A stretch of DNA of 64,000 bases. It comes from Suillus spraguei. Its lineage: Eukaryota > Basidiomycota > Agaricomycetes > Boletales > Suillaceae. The stretch is taken from positions 1 to 64,000 of the forward strand of contig JABCPU010000152.1 in assembly GCA_016800925.1 (NCBI GenBank). Direction: 5' to 3'. The translations under genes were made by a program, and so were the position numbers. The number at the start of each line of letters is the position of its first letter. The first letter of the stretch is position 1. Under the pieces are notes generated by a model. The model was not told the DNA's origin, searched no databases, and saw only the letters and a list, made by a program, of their open reading frames with translations. Shown here in pieces: positions 52,861 to 64,000 of this stretch.

Positions 52861-54870
52861 ATAATGGCCATGAAAGTACTGAATCATATCACAATGTCGC
52901 TTTAAACACTGTCAGAGTATGAGTATGTTCCTCACGGTCAATCGAGATGCTCGCACCTCTCAAGAGCAGAAAGGAACGACGTGTATTGGGACTAGAAGAG
53001 GTGTTGCTTGAGCTTGTCGGATGTCAAAAAAGTTTCCACCACACTCCTCGACATCGATGCCAAGTTTGGTGTTGACGCCACCTTCATCGTCATTATCTTC
53101 TGCAAAATCTATGTCTACATCGAGTACTAACTCCCGCTCATGAACGCCAAACTCGATATCTTCGGCTTTAATATCAGCTAGGAGTTCCTTTTCAGATAAA
53201 ATCATTAGACCACTGCTTAAAATTCCTCGCCGTAAAGCGCGATACGACAGGGAGCTTCACTGGTAACAGATTGTACGAAATCATAACAAGTTTGGACAAC
53301 TTGTCTCCTCTTCTTCCTTGCTTCCGGAGCTTTTGTGCCATATCGCAGACGCCCTGAATTTCATTGCCCTGTCAAGAATATGAAGATACCTCCCGATGGT
53401 AAACTAACATGAATCTTGGCTTTCTTGATCGCTTTGCGCACATAGTCAGTAGAGGTCCACCGATTGAAGTATGACGAGCACCAACATTGATGACCGGAGT
53501 GGTGACAAAAAAAAGTCGGATTCTCTGCGAAGTCGCCGACATGATGATAAAGCATAGGGGTCTCGTACCCTCTGTGCCCTCCTTTCATATTTGTTCGCGT
53601 AGCTTGATTACCCAACTAAGGACGCCGATCAAATAATGATAGGAAATCGCATCCCGGACTCCTCGATATCAAGGGGATGAATGACGGACACCGACTTTCT
53701 CCGTCTAGAAGAGGATCTACAGAAAGTTTCTTAGGTTTTCGCCATACATTCTGCAAAAGACGTAGAAGGAAGCTTCAGATCTTTACTCAGAGGGCCGCGC
53801 ATCGGATTCGGTTGTGACATCAAATTTCTGTTTTTAGATAAGGGTCAGCAGAATGTCAGATTTCAAGCAACGGTCTTTCCAGTAATATCATAGCCTTTCG
53901 CTGTGTTGAGCTGAGGAATAATGTTTCTGACTCCTGTTCTGAAACGCCGTCGGTGGCACCTTTCTTTCCAGTTCGGAAAGGGGGCCTTCTGAGAGAAAAT
54001 GTCAGTTCGAAAGTCCCTTGGTCAGGGCATACACCATTCTATTCTTCGCACCCCTTTTATCACGACTAAAGGCACCACAAAAAAACCATCAAAATGTTGT
54101 TTAAGGGCTCCACCAAGGGTAAAGGCGGATGGAACTGGCTGCGAGACTGTCAGAGCCGTAGGAAGATCCGCGAGGCACTCTTCACCACTGGCCCCTCGCA
54201 TTTCTCTGGCATCTTATCAGCTTTCCCAACAAAGTCAACTCCATTCATCATATCGGATTCGCCATCTCCGTGTTCATGAACAGTAAAACGTTCTGGCACC
54301 GTCGACGTTTATTGGGCTGGCCCTCCATCGCACGATGTACTTCCTTGTCTTCTGAGATTCTCGAACTGTAGAGATAGCTCACGTACCAAGATTAGACGAG
54401 AATCGGATATCAAGGCTTGAAGTTTGAGCTTGTGTCGGCCTACAAACTTCTGTGAAGATGCGACGGTAAAATGCGAGAGCTTGACAGATGCTAGCTTTTC
54501 AAAAATCAACAAGTCTTCTTTTTTCCTGCAGGAGCCGTCGAACATCTCTTCTGGAAGGTAAGGAGACCCACGCACAACATACGTTTCGAGCCTCTTCCTG
54601 TTGTCTTGATACTTTGAAGTCTGATTGTCCTGCAAGCTTCGGCCCAAATGGGCATCTCCTGGCCTTTAAGAATATGTTGGATAGACCTCTCTTACAGGCG
54701 TTTCCTCTCCTTATCTTCGAGTGTCTTGTATTCAAGGATCGCGACGTTGGGATCAGGTGAATCAGTTGTAGGGAGTCGGGACGACACACCGTTGCTTTTA
54801 TGACGCGACTTCTCTTTCTTCCTCGAGCCCGCCGTAGATCCCCGCGCGTTCGGATTACCTTAAGGTCCAT
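52860..54870 (-). pseudogene. Decayed DHR1 copy, block 2
   Basis: The stretch follows the DHR1 gene from about 41.96 to 44.83 kb in the same orientation, but with long losses: the part containing the Walker A and DEAH motifs is missing (the text jumps from about 53635, equal to 42930, to about 53640, equal to 43385). Frames shift many times. The N-terminal part with LIFEKLAS near 54490 helps to read the matching exon of the intact gene. The C-terminal end of the helicase (40.5-41.9 kb) is not present. It is non-functional. Confidence 0.88.
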
Positions 54871-55201
54871 GAAGCGCCAGGTTGTCTTCGTGAAAGTTGC
54901 ACAGTTGTAGTCACTACATACTTTTGAAATTTGCATCTCTGGTTATGTAATCAGGGGCAGGCAAGCTCAACTGAACACGGCACTAACTGACGCTACAAAT
55001 TGATTTTGCTATGAGAAAGAGACTTTTCAAGCAGGGCAAGTATGGCATACATTAGCACACATGATAATTAGTTATAGCAGACTCAAGATACTAGATCTGA
55101 GGTACAATACACTCAAGCTCGGAAATGTAACACTAACAGATGACATACTTGAAACATATCAACCGAATGTTTGTCGAGAACCGCGAGTGCCGAACATGAG
55201 A

Positions 55202-57111
55202 CTAAGGGGAGGCAATAACGTGGGCATTAAAGTTATAAGTCGTTGGCTTAGCCTGAAAAGTGAAGTTTGTTGCCTGCAGATCAATGACGGTCTGCCCTCC
55301 TCGGGTTAGTGTGCCTCGCATGGTCCCACCGGATTTGATGGGTACAGCTAACTTTGAAACGCCAGCCGTAACTTTGAAAGTTTGTGATTGACTGGACGAG
55401 GTCGAGAGTACGACTGTGGCAGGGGAGGTCGCCAGGACTACGGCCCAGACATTGTCTGAAGTCTAGATTTATCGTAGTTAAGATAAGTATCCTAATATCA
55501 ACGAAGCACATACAATTTGATAATTGGTTGGTCTTCCAACCATGTCGTCCGACGCAGAAGCTAACGCAGGATGCGGACGCGACCACATTATCAGTTGGTC
55601 TTTGGTCGGAGTGGAGTATGTTCCTGTCTTGAAGGCCGAGGCGTAATAGGACGTCAGATTGAGCCAGCCTGAATGACTTGAGTTAGCATCAGACCATCTG
55701 CATAGACTAATGAATGCGTGCCAGTGTGATCATTGCCGTCGACCCATGCTTGACTCATCGGTTGGGCGCCCTCTATCGGACCAACATAATGCGACTCTCC
55801 GAAATCATTCCAAGAAATGACTTGTACGAAATCTACCTGGTCGCGAATATTGATCAACGACTCCCACCGAGTAGCGTACAAGTGATCATCGCTGAGGTAA
55901 ATCCACTACAAGAGCCTTATGAGTATCTGTAACGTATATGTCGGAAAGGCGACGCACGTTTTTGTTGTAAGTTGACGGGCCATAATGGGTGAAAAACCAC
56001 GGAGACACAGCTGCCATGTACGTTTGACTGCCACTCATCGCAGCCAAACTCGGGATGTATGTCTCGTCCGGAGTTGTTGACCCGATGTAATTAGACAATA
56101 GAGAACTGACGGCGGAGGATATACCACTAGAGATGTCTCCAAGTAGACCAGGTATGGACGCACAAATGAAGTTGTGACTTGAATAGGCCATCCGGAATTC
56201 CACTGAGAACAATTAAATTTATGCAGGATGCGATACTGGAAGAACTTACGTTGAACATGCCATTAATTACCCCACTGTAGGTATTGAACTGTGATGGATT
56301 GACGAAAAATGATGGTACAAATGAACTGCGGAAGATCCTGTCAACTTTTGGACGAATTGAGTAGACCATCCAGAAGTGACGGATCCCTGTCCAAAAGTGC
56401 AAGTTTGGCCAGAGAAAGTTGAGGCCATAACGCGGCCGTTGTAAAGCAGCTGATTAGGGTGCGTGGCATAGGTAGTTATGTAAGTCCGAAGAGTTGCAGC
56501 ATTGGAAGATGGGTGCAAGGCAAAGAACTGTACGAATGAGGATTCACTGAAGAAGATGAAACGAATAATCAACTTACGTCATATCGAAGGACATGAAAAG
56601 CTTGAACCCAGTTTCAGACTGGAGAGCTGCTTGATAACTATGAATTGGCTGAATCAGGGTCTATTACTCAGTTAAACACTCAAGGACTTACGCGTTGGCT
56701 ACCTGCGAAGGCTGCCAAGAATCCACTCCTACATTCAAAGCAAAGCCGTCGATACCACTGGAATGTGCAAGAAGGATGTCCGAGAGCCAATTATCCACGG
56801 TATAGGGGTATGAATTTCCGATCATAAAGTGTGCAACAACATATTTTGGTGATACAGAAGGGGAGCTTGTACTGGTGGGCGCCCGAGAAGTCACCGTTGT
56901 GGTTACCGAAACAGAAGAAAGTAGGCATCATTTTGGACAATGGCCCAGCAGACGAACTGAGGGCAAGTAGTACAGGCTCTACCGTGACAGCAGAATTGTG
57001 GTTCGAACGGTATATATATCTGACAATCCTCAAGGGAGAAGCTGAGGAAAGAGTGACAAAAGAAAGAATAATGAGTGGAAAGTGCACGAGCATTACGGCT
57101 AGTGACGCCAT
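55202..57111 (-). pseudogene. GH71 alpha-1,3-glucanase copy with frameshifts, block 2
   Basis: It is very close in sequence to the intact GH71 gene at 45.2-47.1 kb and keeps its intron positions and signal peptide (MLVHFPLIILSF). Several small deletions break the frame: two bases near 56925 in the first exon, one near 56510 and one near 56322. Therefore no full-length enzyme can be made. The catalytic segment with SWNDFGESHYVGP is still intact at about 55780-55820, so decay is recent. Confidence 0.88.
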
Positions 57112-57600
57112 GAGTCAAACGAGTGTCAGCAGAGGAGTGGAAGGTTAATAAAGAGCTTGCAGCGCAGCGGCCACAGATATCGATTCTGGTAATTGATTAG
57201 AGAGAAGATTATGAACGTTAACTGGACTCATTTTTATTATATACCATCGTTTCAAATTTCAAGGCGCTTGATAAACAGAATGTCAAAAATAAGCGCAAGT
57301 TCAGCACAATGACACTGACACTGGACAGCTCGGCCCCGCCAGGGTCCGATGTATTGTCGTTAAACTTTGATCAGGCACGGTTATTGCCGCACGTCAAAGT
57401 GAGATGCCCTACATAGGCTCCGTGCGTTGACTAATCATATAACCTGTTGTACAAGGCTCATGCCCTCTACCGAGCGACTTGCCTGGCACGAGTGAGAGTG
57501 CAATCACCACTTGGGCCTGCGCGATGCATTCTTTTGGTGTAAGGTATTCTTTCCTCTTGCACCTCTCACGGCCTGCAGATCCTCAAACTTCTTCGCATAT
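57112..57600. other. Upstream spacer of GH71 copy, block 2
   Basis: No gene; diverged repeat of 47118-47790 with losses. Confidence 0.45.
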
Positions 57601-58618
57601 CGTCGTGCTTCCGCATCATCGACTAACTTATCGACAAAAGTTTCTTGCGATAGGCACGAGGAAGGTCGTCCGTACTTGCTGTGCCAAATGGTGTGTTTGT
57701 CGTCACAATTGTGATAATCTAAATAAAAAATAAGCCTCCACGATATGATAGTGTATGTTAGAAACCTACAGCGAAATGGTTCGGGAGCTCTTTGATACCT
57801 TTCTCATCGCCGTCGTCTTTACGGTAGAAGCGCTTTGGATCAAGTTGATTGTGCAAGCGAAGCGCTTCGATTTCATGATGCAATTGAGGCAGATCGGCTT
57901 CGGTGGGTGCCGGAAGGTCAAACCAGCTTGGACCAACAGTTTGGTTTCTCATCTGAAAGAACACACATTCATGAGTTCTTCAGCCGATAGGATCATAGTC
58001 AAACTCACCGCTTTTCGCTGTTTCTTGATTGATATTTTACCGGTGAACGTTGGTTTTGTAGGGGTGCAGGAGTAACAGTTCCAGATGCGGCTGCTTCTGC
58101 GCACTGCATGACTTGGTCTCGTATAGTCGCAGGGGCGTCACGTCAATCTTTCACAAATTCATAATATGCAGGGGGGAGTTCCCCGGGATCCAATGGCGGA
58201 ATAGCCTGTAGCGAGACTCAGCAAAATAATGAAGCATGTCCTTCATAAAATGTAGTACCTCTCCGATTCGTCACCATCAGTTTGATAATGTCTTCCCCAG
58301 CACCAAACGCATTTTCTTGGAGTGCTTTTTTCATGTTAGTTGACAGTAGAGCATTCGATTTTGCCTTGTGTAAAAGAGACTGCAGGTATTCTGATTTCGT
58401 CACCGTCCGAGTCCGAATCCAAGTCGCTATCGGATGACGAAGAAGAGCTAGAGCCCGACAAAGAAGAGCTTTCTGACGCCAGGTCGTCGAAAAAGATAAA
58501 GCCATCTTTGGAACCTTTCTGTTTCCCTTTATCTTTCGCCGCTATTGTATTTCCTGGAACTACTGCAGGCGAGATCGCCATAGCTGAGATGATTTTATAT
58601 TTGCAGCAGCTCACATGA
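57601..58618 (-). pseudogene. FCF2-like pre-rRNA processing gene, block 2
   Basis: Segments in order on the minus strand: a Ser/Asp-rich acidic part (about 58430-58480), YLQSLLHKAKSNALLS and ENAFGAGEDIIKL (58270-58390), then NQTVGPSWFDLPAPTEADLP with LDPKRFYRKDDGDEKGIK (57780-57955), which is the Fcf2 core. The C-terminal tail (TFVDKLVD, near 57640) follows after an intron at about 57765-57720. One base is missing in the tail near 57652 and one between the acidic part and YLQSLL near 58393, and a stop follows EFVKD near 58155, so the frame is broken unless introns are placed differently. Fcf2 is needed for early 18S rRNA processing. I call it a probable pseudogene, less decayed than the copy at 47.8-48.7 kb. 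Confidence 0.7.
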
Positions 58619-59257
58619 TGACAAGTGTGGCTTACATAATGTCACCCGCTAACGCTAACCCGCATCTGATAGAATCGACCCAAATGATATCAAGTTCAAA
58701 GTCAACATTAACAGCACTTAACCTGCTCTGAATCAACATCATACAAAACATAAAATTTCTGTCACATCAGTCGAACAGGTGCAGAATAAGTGCCTAACAC
58801 AAGCAAGGTAAGTAGTAGGTACGCGTGCACCAGGTTGAGAGTAAATAATTTGCATGGTGTTTTAACTTGCCGCAGATATACCATGGCGACACAGAAATTC
58901 CAATCTCAATTCAGCGGTCCTCAAGGGTGGTACGCGACAGTCGAGACATCTGTAGATGGACCGGTGAAACATTGAAATGGTACTTCCCATACCGCATACC
59001 CATCACACCCAAGTGTCAAGAGAGGTTCCCGTATGAACCGTAGAACGAAAGAGTTTGACTACCAGGAGGAAACTGGGACTACAAAGGTCAGGTTTAAACT
59101 CACGAAGGCAGAGTCCAGTCAGATCGAGTTATGTTGTGACATGCTAGAAATTTTGACTGTTTCGTTGCACAGACATGAACTGTTGAGCCGGGACTTCTGA
59201 TAACAACGACTACTGTCATTTAAATCCTTGACCATCAGATTTTGGTTACGTCATGAT
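58619..59257. other. Unassigned spacer
   Basis: No gene is recognised. Nothing links it clearly to the block 1 copy, so the SAP gene segment (about 58.7-62.4 kb) looks like additional sequence lying between FCF2 and the dispersed repeat only in block 2. Confidence 0.35.
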
Positions 59258-61522
59258 TCATTTGGAACGTACGACTGCTATACCATTTTTGTCACATCCA
59301 AGGACGTACATCCACACATTTGCAACACCATCTTCTTCGCATCCAACCTGCATTCCATTGTCCTTCAGAACGATGTACTCTCTTGTTGGGGTCTGGATGA
59401 CAGCAAGGGCCGGGTGTAATGGTACACTTTTTGGCGTGGTAAAATGAACGCTCTCAACATGATGGTGGCTATGGAGGAGTCTTGAGAGCACCGCGCCAAA
59501 GTACAAAAGCGTTGCTCACGCTGGAAGGTAAAGGTTGATCTTCGGTGCTCCGCCTCGGACAGCTACGACGGTTACTTGAGACGACAGACCTGCAAATTCC
59601 TGCGCCATCTGGTTAGATGTCATCCACGGGCCACTAATGCTGTTCGTCAACTGTCAATATGTTCCGAAATGAGTCATCTCATTCAGTATATCACCTATTG
59701 GCAACCACACACGCCAGGACATATCGCTCAGCGACCACCTTTTTTGATATGCCGACATCACCTTCGCCAGAGATGCGGCGTAGCCAGTGCCTACTAATGC
59801 CTCGGTCGTATTCCTCGTAATTCGCCCACCGAAGGTCCTCTGAGATTAAGTTACGTGGCCCCGCAGAAACACTAGTATGAGACAATATGTATCTCGACCA
59901 GTCAGCGCGCAAACCAGAAGAGTAGACTTCAAGTTGATGAGCGTTGAGTGCCCGGCCGATGACTTCGCAGGTGGATTCCAGTACGTAGAACTCGGATAAC
60001 GAATTTCCGTCTCGAATCGTGATAGCCCAGATCTCACCTTTTACAACTTCGCGGGCATCTTCCACAGTATGTTTTAGCCATGCTGATGGATCTTGCTCGT
60101 TCGTTCCAACAGAGAGTGTGAACCAAAGTCTTGTGAGGATAAATCTAAAGCTAATGTTTGACTGTGTTTTATCGTCAATAAAGACAGCATACCTCAGCGC
60201 TACGACCACCTGCTTCTCATCGTCTGCGCTCGCCCAGAGACGTGCAGACAGAGGGTCTATTCCAAATGAAGAGATGTACCTTCCAACCCAAGAATTTCGG
60301 AACGCATGTCTCCAGAAAGCTACTTCATTTTGACGCTGACGCAGGTAGGGCCACATATTCGTCGTTCTTTGTGGATAGTGCTTCATTATTTGGTTTAGAC
60401 GGCGACCGTGATACTTCTGAGTGAGTATATGCGTGGCAGAAAGGTACACTATATGGGAATGTCATTGGAGGCATGACAAACCTCTGGATTATATCTTACC
60501 TGCATATCGAAATGTCCGAGAAACCAGGGTGCAAGTCCGGCGATCTTGATTAGTGAGTGCAGCGAGGATTACTGCCCAGCTTTGGACCCGTGTTCTGTCG
60601 GATAGCTTGGGGGGAATGTAATGTTTATTAAGGATGGTATCGAAATGGGGGGGTTCTCAATGTTAAAAGTATCTGGGGATATAGATGTAATTTTGTCGAC
60701 CCAGTGATCGTTGTCTCGCCGGGAAATTACTGGTGTGCTAGCGACAATTGGAGTTGTTGTGAAAACGAGACGTTTGAATCGGCCTTGAGCTTTCGTTGTA
60801 GACCCTCTCTGGACGAGGTTGATATCTCGAGGCTGAGCGATGATAGGAATTACGTTTGATGAAGCGCTGGTGCTAGAGCCATGTGGAAGATGACCAACCG
60901 CCGCCAGGGATTCGGCAACAAAAGTCGGACAAGCACATTCGTTGAGAGTTCCAGTGGCCATGGGTAACTTCGTGGGATTTGAAGAGGAGTTTGCACCAAA
61001 GAGAAGTGTAGCATTCACAGGAGAGGGCTTTCGTCTTTTCGCAGACTCAAATACAGCAGAGACATGGGGCCGTTTCATGCTCTGACTCTCATTGGGAGTA
61101 TTAGGGACTGATGCAGCGACAACAGTTCGTGATGCATGATTGTTGATGACTGGGTGATTCACCGGACCAGACACCGGCAGTGCTTTGCATGGGGCAGATT
61201 GTTCCGGGGATGTAGCGATAAGGTCCTTGTGTGCTGTCTGTGCATTTCGAATATGATTGAGAGTAGTAACACCAGTGGAATGTACAGGATCTGGGCCGGC
61301 TGTGTGGCTTGCGTGTTCTGGTGCTGTCGTTTTCGATACTGGTTGGATCGAAATCACACCCTGAGGCTGAAGGTCACCGCGCGTGGCCTCACTACTGGTT
61401 AATTTCAGGAGCAGAGCTGCTTTCCCGAGTTTCGAATACCCAAAAATGCGGCGTTCTTTGCACAATACTTTGAGCTGAGGAACCGTGAGCTTCGTGAGGT
61501 CGCCTACTGTCGTATTAGACAT
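59258..61522 (-). CDS. SAP-domain protein with conserved fungal C-terminal region (one apparent frameshift)
   Basis: It starts at 61522. Residues about 10-43 form a SAP motif (LTKLTVPQLKVLCKERRI, then YSKLGKAALLLKL), a helix-extended-loop-helix that binds DNA in chromatin proteins. A long Ser/Pro/Thr-rich linker follows. The first frame stops at 60569, but the homologous reading continues one base out of phase from a run of six C (plus-strand G, 60609-60614) as RTRVQSWAVILAAL ... FRYA. Further exons follow after a GT..AG intron at about 60501-60450: VYLSATHILTQKYHGRRL, TNMWPYLRQRQNEVAFW, LWFTLSVGTN, FYVLESTCEVIGRAL, GISRHWLRRISGEGDVG, a short exon with SGPWMTSNQMAQEFAGL, and the last exon with HHVESVHFTTP and LKDNGMQVGCEEDGV. 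Apart from the C-run all joins are in phase, so it may be intact with a sequencing or assembly error, or be a young pseudogene. The function of the C-terminal region is unknown. Confidence 0.7.
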
Positions 61523-62469
61523 TGAGCAGTAACAAACCAGATCTCAGACGGCAACTAAGTTTGATTACGTAACGTTACTGAAACTAGGGGCTCACTGCGA
61601 ACTTATGACCTGTTATGACCTTGCCCTGCTTCAATTTTTATTTTGTGGGCTATACATTTCATCTGTGTTTATATCATCATGATAACGCCTGTCATCTCGT
61701 TTTCTTCTAGTGCGTGGTCCAAGGGTTAGTGGATTATGTTTTTATGTTTTGGACATCCCTTTACTTATTGTATTTGGTGGTATCTATAGTATTTTTTGTC
61801 AAATCTCACATGCACAGCATGATGTTGATATCAGTGACTTGATAGATTCCCTGCTCTGCAAGGTAACAGTTCCGTGTACTCTTGCTCGCATCCGAGCAAG
61901 AGCACATGGAACTGTCCCTATTTACATAATGCAGTGGTGTAAGCTTCTAGCTTGCGCTTGCATCCGGATGGCATCCATGCTGATTTGATACCTCTCCAAT
62001 CCCCTTCCGTTACCTTCCCTCCCACTCGTCACCCAATCTGCACACTACAGCGTACCCTTCACTGTCTTCTTCCTCTCCCAATGCCAATCCCCCCTCCTCC
62101 TGTATCAGCCCACTATCTCCTATACCAACTTTATTCTCCCCACAATGTCTTCCTTGTTATGTCTCTGTGGTAATTTCCCTTGAAAGCATCGGACTCTTCC
62201 AAAAATAATCATAACCATGATCTTGCCGAGTATGACATGGCAAGACCCTTCGCGCAAAGGTGGGTGAATAGAGGACAATCACATAGGATATATTCTCATG
62301 TTTAACGTGGTTCTTTGCACAAGCAACTGGTGATTTTGGTGGGCATGAATAATGCATAATATTCTCCAAAGAGGCCGCGACCTGTGCGGCATTGGTTGAG
62401 ACGACCCTAAATAGGCGGTGAAAAAATTAAAATGGTCTCGAGGCTTCAGCGTAGGGAGAATTACATCAG
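61523..62469. other. Spacer with a strong hairpin and partial repeat
   Basis: No gene is recognised. It holds the hairpin at 61866-61915. The stretch 62010-62240 looks like a second, diverged copy of the end of the dispersed repeat (words such as CTTGAAAGCAT.GGACTCTTC.. and AATAATCATAACCATGA against 62812-62865). Confidence 0.45.
61866..61915. repeat. 23-bp stem hairpin
   Basis: The arms 61866-61888 and 61893-61915 are reverse complements with two mismatches around a four-base loop (CATC). The inner eight pairs, CTTGCTCG/CGAGCAAG, are perfect. Confidence 0.9.
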
Positions 62470-63990
62470 TGGCGAAGTCCCCCTCGGTAAGCATATTTCC
62501 TCATCATTCTTAAGCCAAAGTTTACCGCTCTCGCGTATACCTATATTGCGCTGTCCTTCCATGTTCGTGTCACTCCCTTAAACGTTCATCGCCGCTCTGA
62601 GTTCTGTCCCCAATTCCCCCACATGCTTTCGCTTTGTACAGCCCATGGATTCATCAGTACCGATCGACAGACCTTTACTGGAGTCACGCTAACCATACTC
62701 GAACGCATTCCCAAGTTGGGATAGCCGCCAGCGCTTCCCTATTATGACACCAATCTTCTTCATCCTCGTGCCCCATCTATCCCATACATAACTTGGGTGT
62801 GTAGTGTAACCTCTCTTTGAAAGCATTCTGCTCTTCGCATATCATAAAATGTTAATCATGAACCAACTTAAATTCTCGTTTCTTTTGTTCGCTGCATGAG
62901 ATGAGGATGCAATATACATATTCTGACTGCCAGGAACATGCACGTATATAGTAAGGTAGTGTGCACAATGTAGTACTACTACAAGAAGAAGAAAATTCCA
63001 GAACACAGTACAAATTACTGAAGGTACCAGGTCAAGTGGGAAAAAATAATGAGGAGATGTCGACTTGGAGCGTGATGGGGATCTGGCACTGGATCTTGAT
63101 GCAGGCGTGTCACCCGATCTTGATGCGTTGTTTCGAAAAATGACAACACCATAGCTTGGCTGCAGGAAGGGAGCAGGTCTGGTTTCAAGACTTATAGGCA
63201 GGACGCAGAGAGGTGGTGGTGTTCACTGGGACTGGGAAAAGGCAGAGGATGCTTTGCGCAGAGACTACGAGCTCGACTACGATAATACACAAAAAAGATT
63301 CGTGCCTTTGTCTGATACAGGTCCAATCTTTACTAAATCACGTCAGCCGAAGGTAATCCGTTTTCTGAAAAATAATAGGGAGCCGTTCTATTTCGGAATG
63401 TTGCATAATACATCACTTTCAGGCTTAGGGTCGAAAGCATCAGGAGGTCCATGCGGTGAGCACTGGTGTCAACCTGATAAGGGATCCGGCTCATCACAGA
63501 ATGTCTAAACCAGTGTATATAGAAGCAAGGTAAGTTTGCGAAAGTACACAAGGGATGATCTGTGAAGTGTGCAGTAATATCAAACGGAACTGGCGAATGT
63601 CTGACAGAACCTGGGCAAATACCGCACAGTAATGTTAATATGTCGGCAGATATCACTAGCATGAGTGGTTAGACGCCAGTCTAGTGAGTGGTAAAGCGTG
63701 AGTTTACTCTAATTATACATAGTTTATTAGGAATCTTCCTTACATGATTTTAAAGTTTATTTGGCGGTGTCATCCTATTAAAGCGTAAAATTATGTTAGT
63801 TGGAACTTCAACTGGAAATTTTTACATTCCCTGCTTTTTTATCCTGATAATCAGACTCTCAGACTCCAGGAAATACAAACGCAATGGCGTTTTCTACACC
63901 TTCCAGTGATTGCGTGCAGGCTAGCACTGACGGCAGTGCCGTTCTGTCCGAACAAATACCAAGGCAAGGAGGGAGCGTGTGAACTGATGC
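62470..63990 (+). repeat. Dispersed repeat, copy C, with extra internal coding-like part
   Basis: The first part, about 62470-62890, matches copy A (37.4 kb, inverted) and the start of copy B (48.7 kb). The last part, 63525-63985, matches the end of copy B. The middle carries the hypothetical coding region listed separately. This copy is therefore the most complete version of the element or gene family in the window. Confidence 0.65.
63055..63508 (+). CDS. Hypothetical protein fragment within repeat copy C
   Basis: Two coding-like pieces are seen. From about 63058 to 63146 the frame reads VDLERDGDLALDLDAGVSPD and LDALFRKMTTP and looks acidic and protein-like. After a possible intron, the frame ending at 63508 reads VHWDWEKAEDALRRDYELDY, then KRFVPLSDTGPIFTKSRQPK, FYFGMLHN and ends GSSQNV. 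I do not recognise the family. The starts of the exons and the initiation codon are uncertain. It could be the surviving gene of the repeat family whose other copies (37.4 and 48.7 kb) have lost this part. Confidence 0.35.
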
Positions 63991-64000
63991 AAAAAACACA

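Overview
The window is nuclear DNA of a mushroom-forming basidiomycete (Agaricomycetes). Genes are cut by many introns of about 45-70 bases with GT..YAG ends, promoters are pyrimidine-rich, and the families present (fungal C2-TPR-CHAT proteins, GH71 alpha-1,3-glucanase, SGF29, Sen1, Dhr1) fit that group. No tRNA, rRNA or CRISPR array was recognised.

Region 1 (1-15.3 kb) is a tandem array of three related C2-TPR-CHAT genes in units of about 6 kb, all on the + strand. Copies 2 (5676-9259) and 3 (11669-15262) are intact with identical five-exon structures and an apparent His/Cys pair in the CHAT domain. Copy 1 (1-3209, 5' part outside the window) is broken by small deletions and by a 417-bp MITE-like insertion exactly between the TPR part and the CHAT part. 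Units 1 and 2 also carry a decayed fragment of a crooked-neck/Clf1 splicing-factor gene.

Region 2 (16.9-29.7 kb) is housekeeping: a small heat-shock protein, SGF29 (SAGA histone reader), translin, and a complete 12-exon SEN1 RNA/DNA helicase divergent from translin. HSP20 and SGF29 were duplicated as a block and each copy lost the opposite gene.

Region 3 (29.9-36.4 kb) is a graveyard: Helitron remnants, a shard of the DHR1 gene, a GH5 mannanase fragment, then the left arm of a large inverted repeat that carries an intact small bHLH-like gene. The right arm (50.1-52.4 kb) carries an intact paralogue in opposite orientation.

Region 4 (40.5-64 kb) holds the block DHR1 helicase - GH71 glucanase - FCF2-like - dispersed repeat. 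It occurs twice in direct orientation (40.5-49.3 and 52.9-64 kb). In the first block DHR1 and GH71 are intact; in the second DHR1 is strongly decayed and GH71 has several frameshifts. FCF2-like copies are degenerate in both. A SAP-domain gene with one apparent frameshift (59.3-61.5 kb) sits in the second block.

The region as a whole is shaped by repeated segmental duplication followed by uneven decay. The most interesting candidate system is the C2-TPR-CHAT array, whose architecture resembles sensor-protease proteins of cell-death and immune pathways; that role is inference only. Exon joins given below were worked out by hand from splice signals, phase and family similarity.
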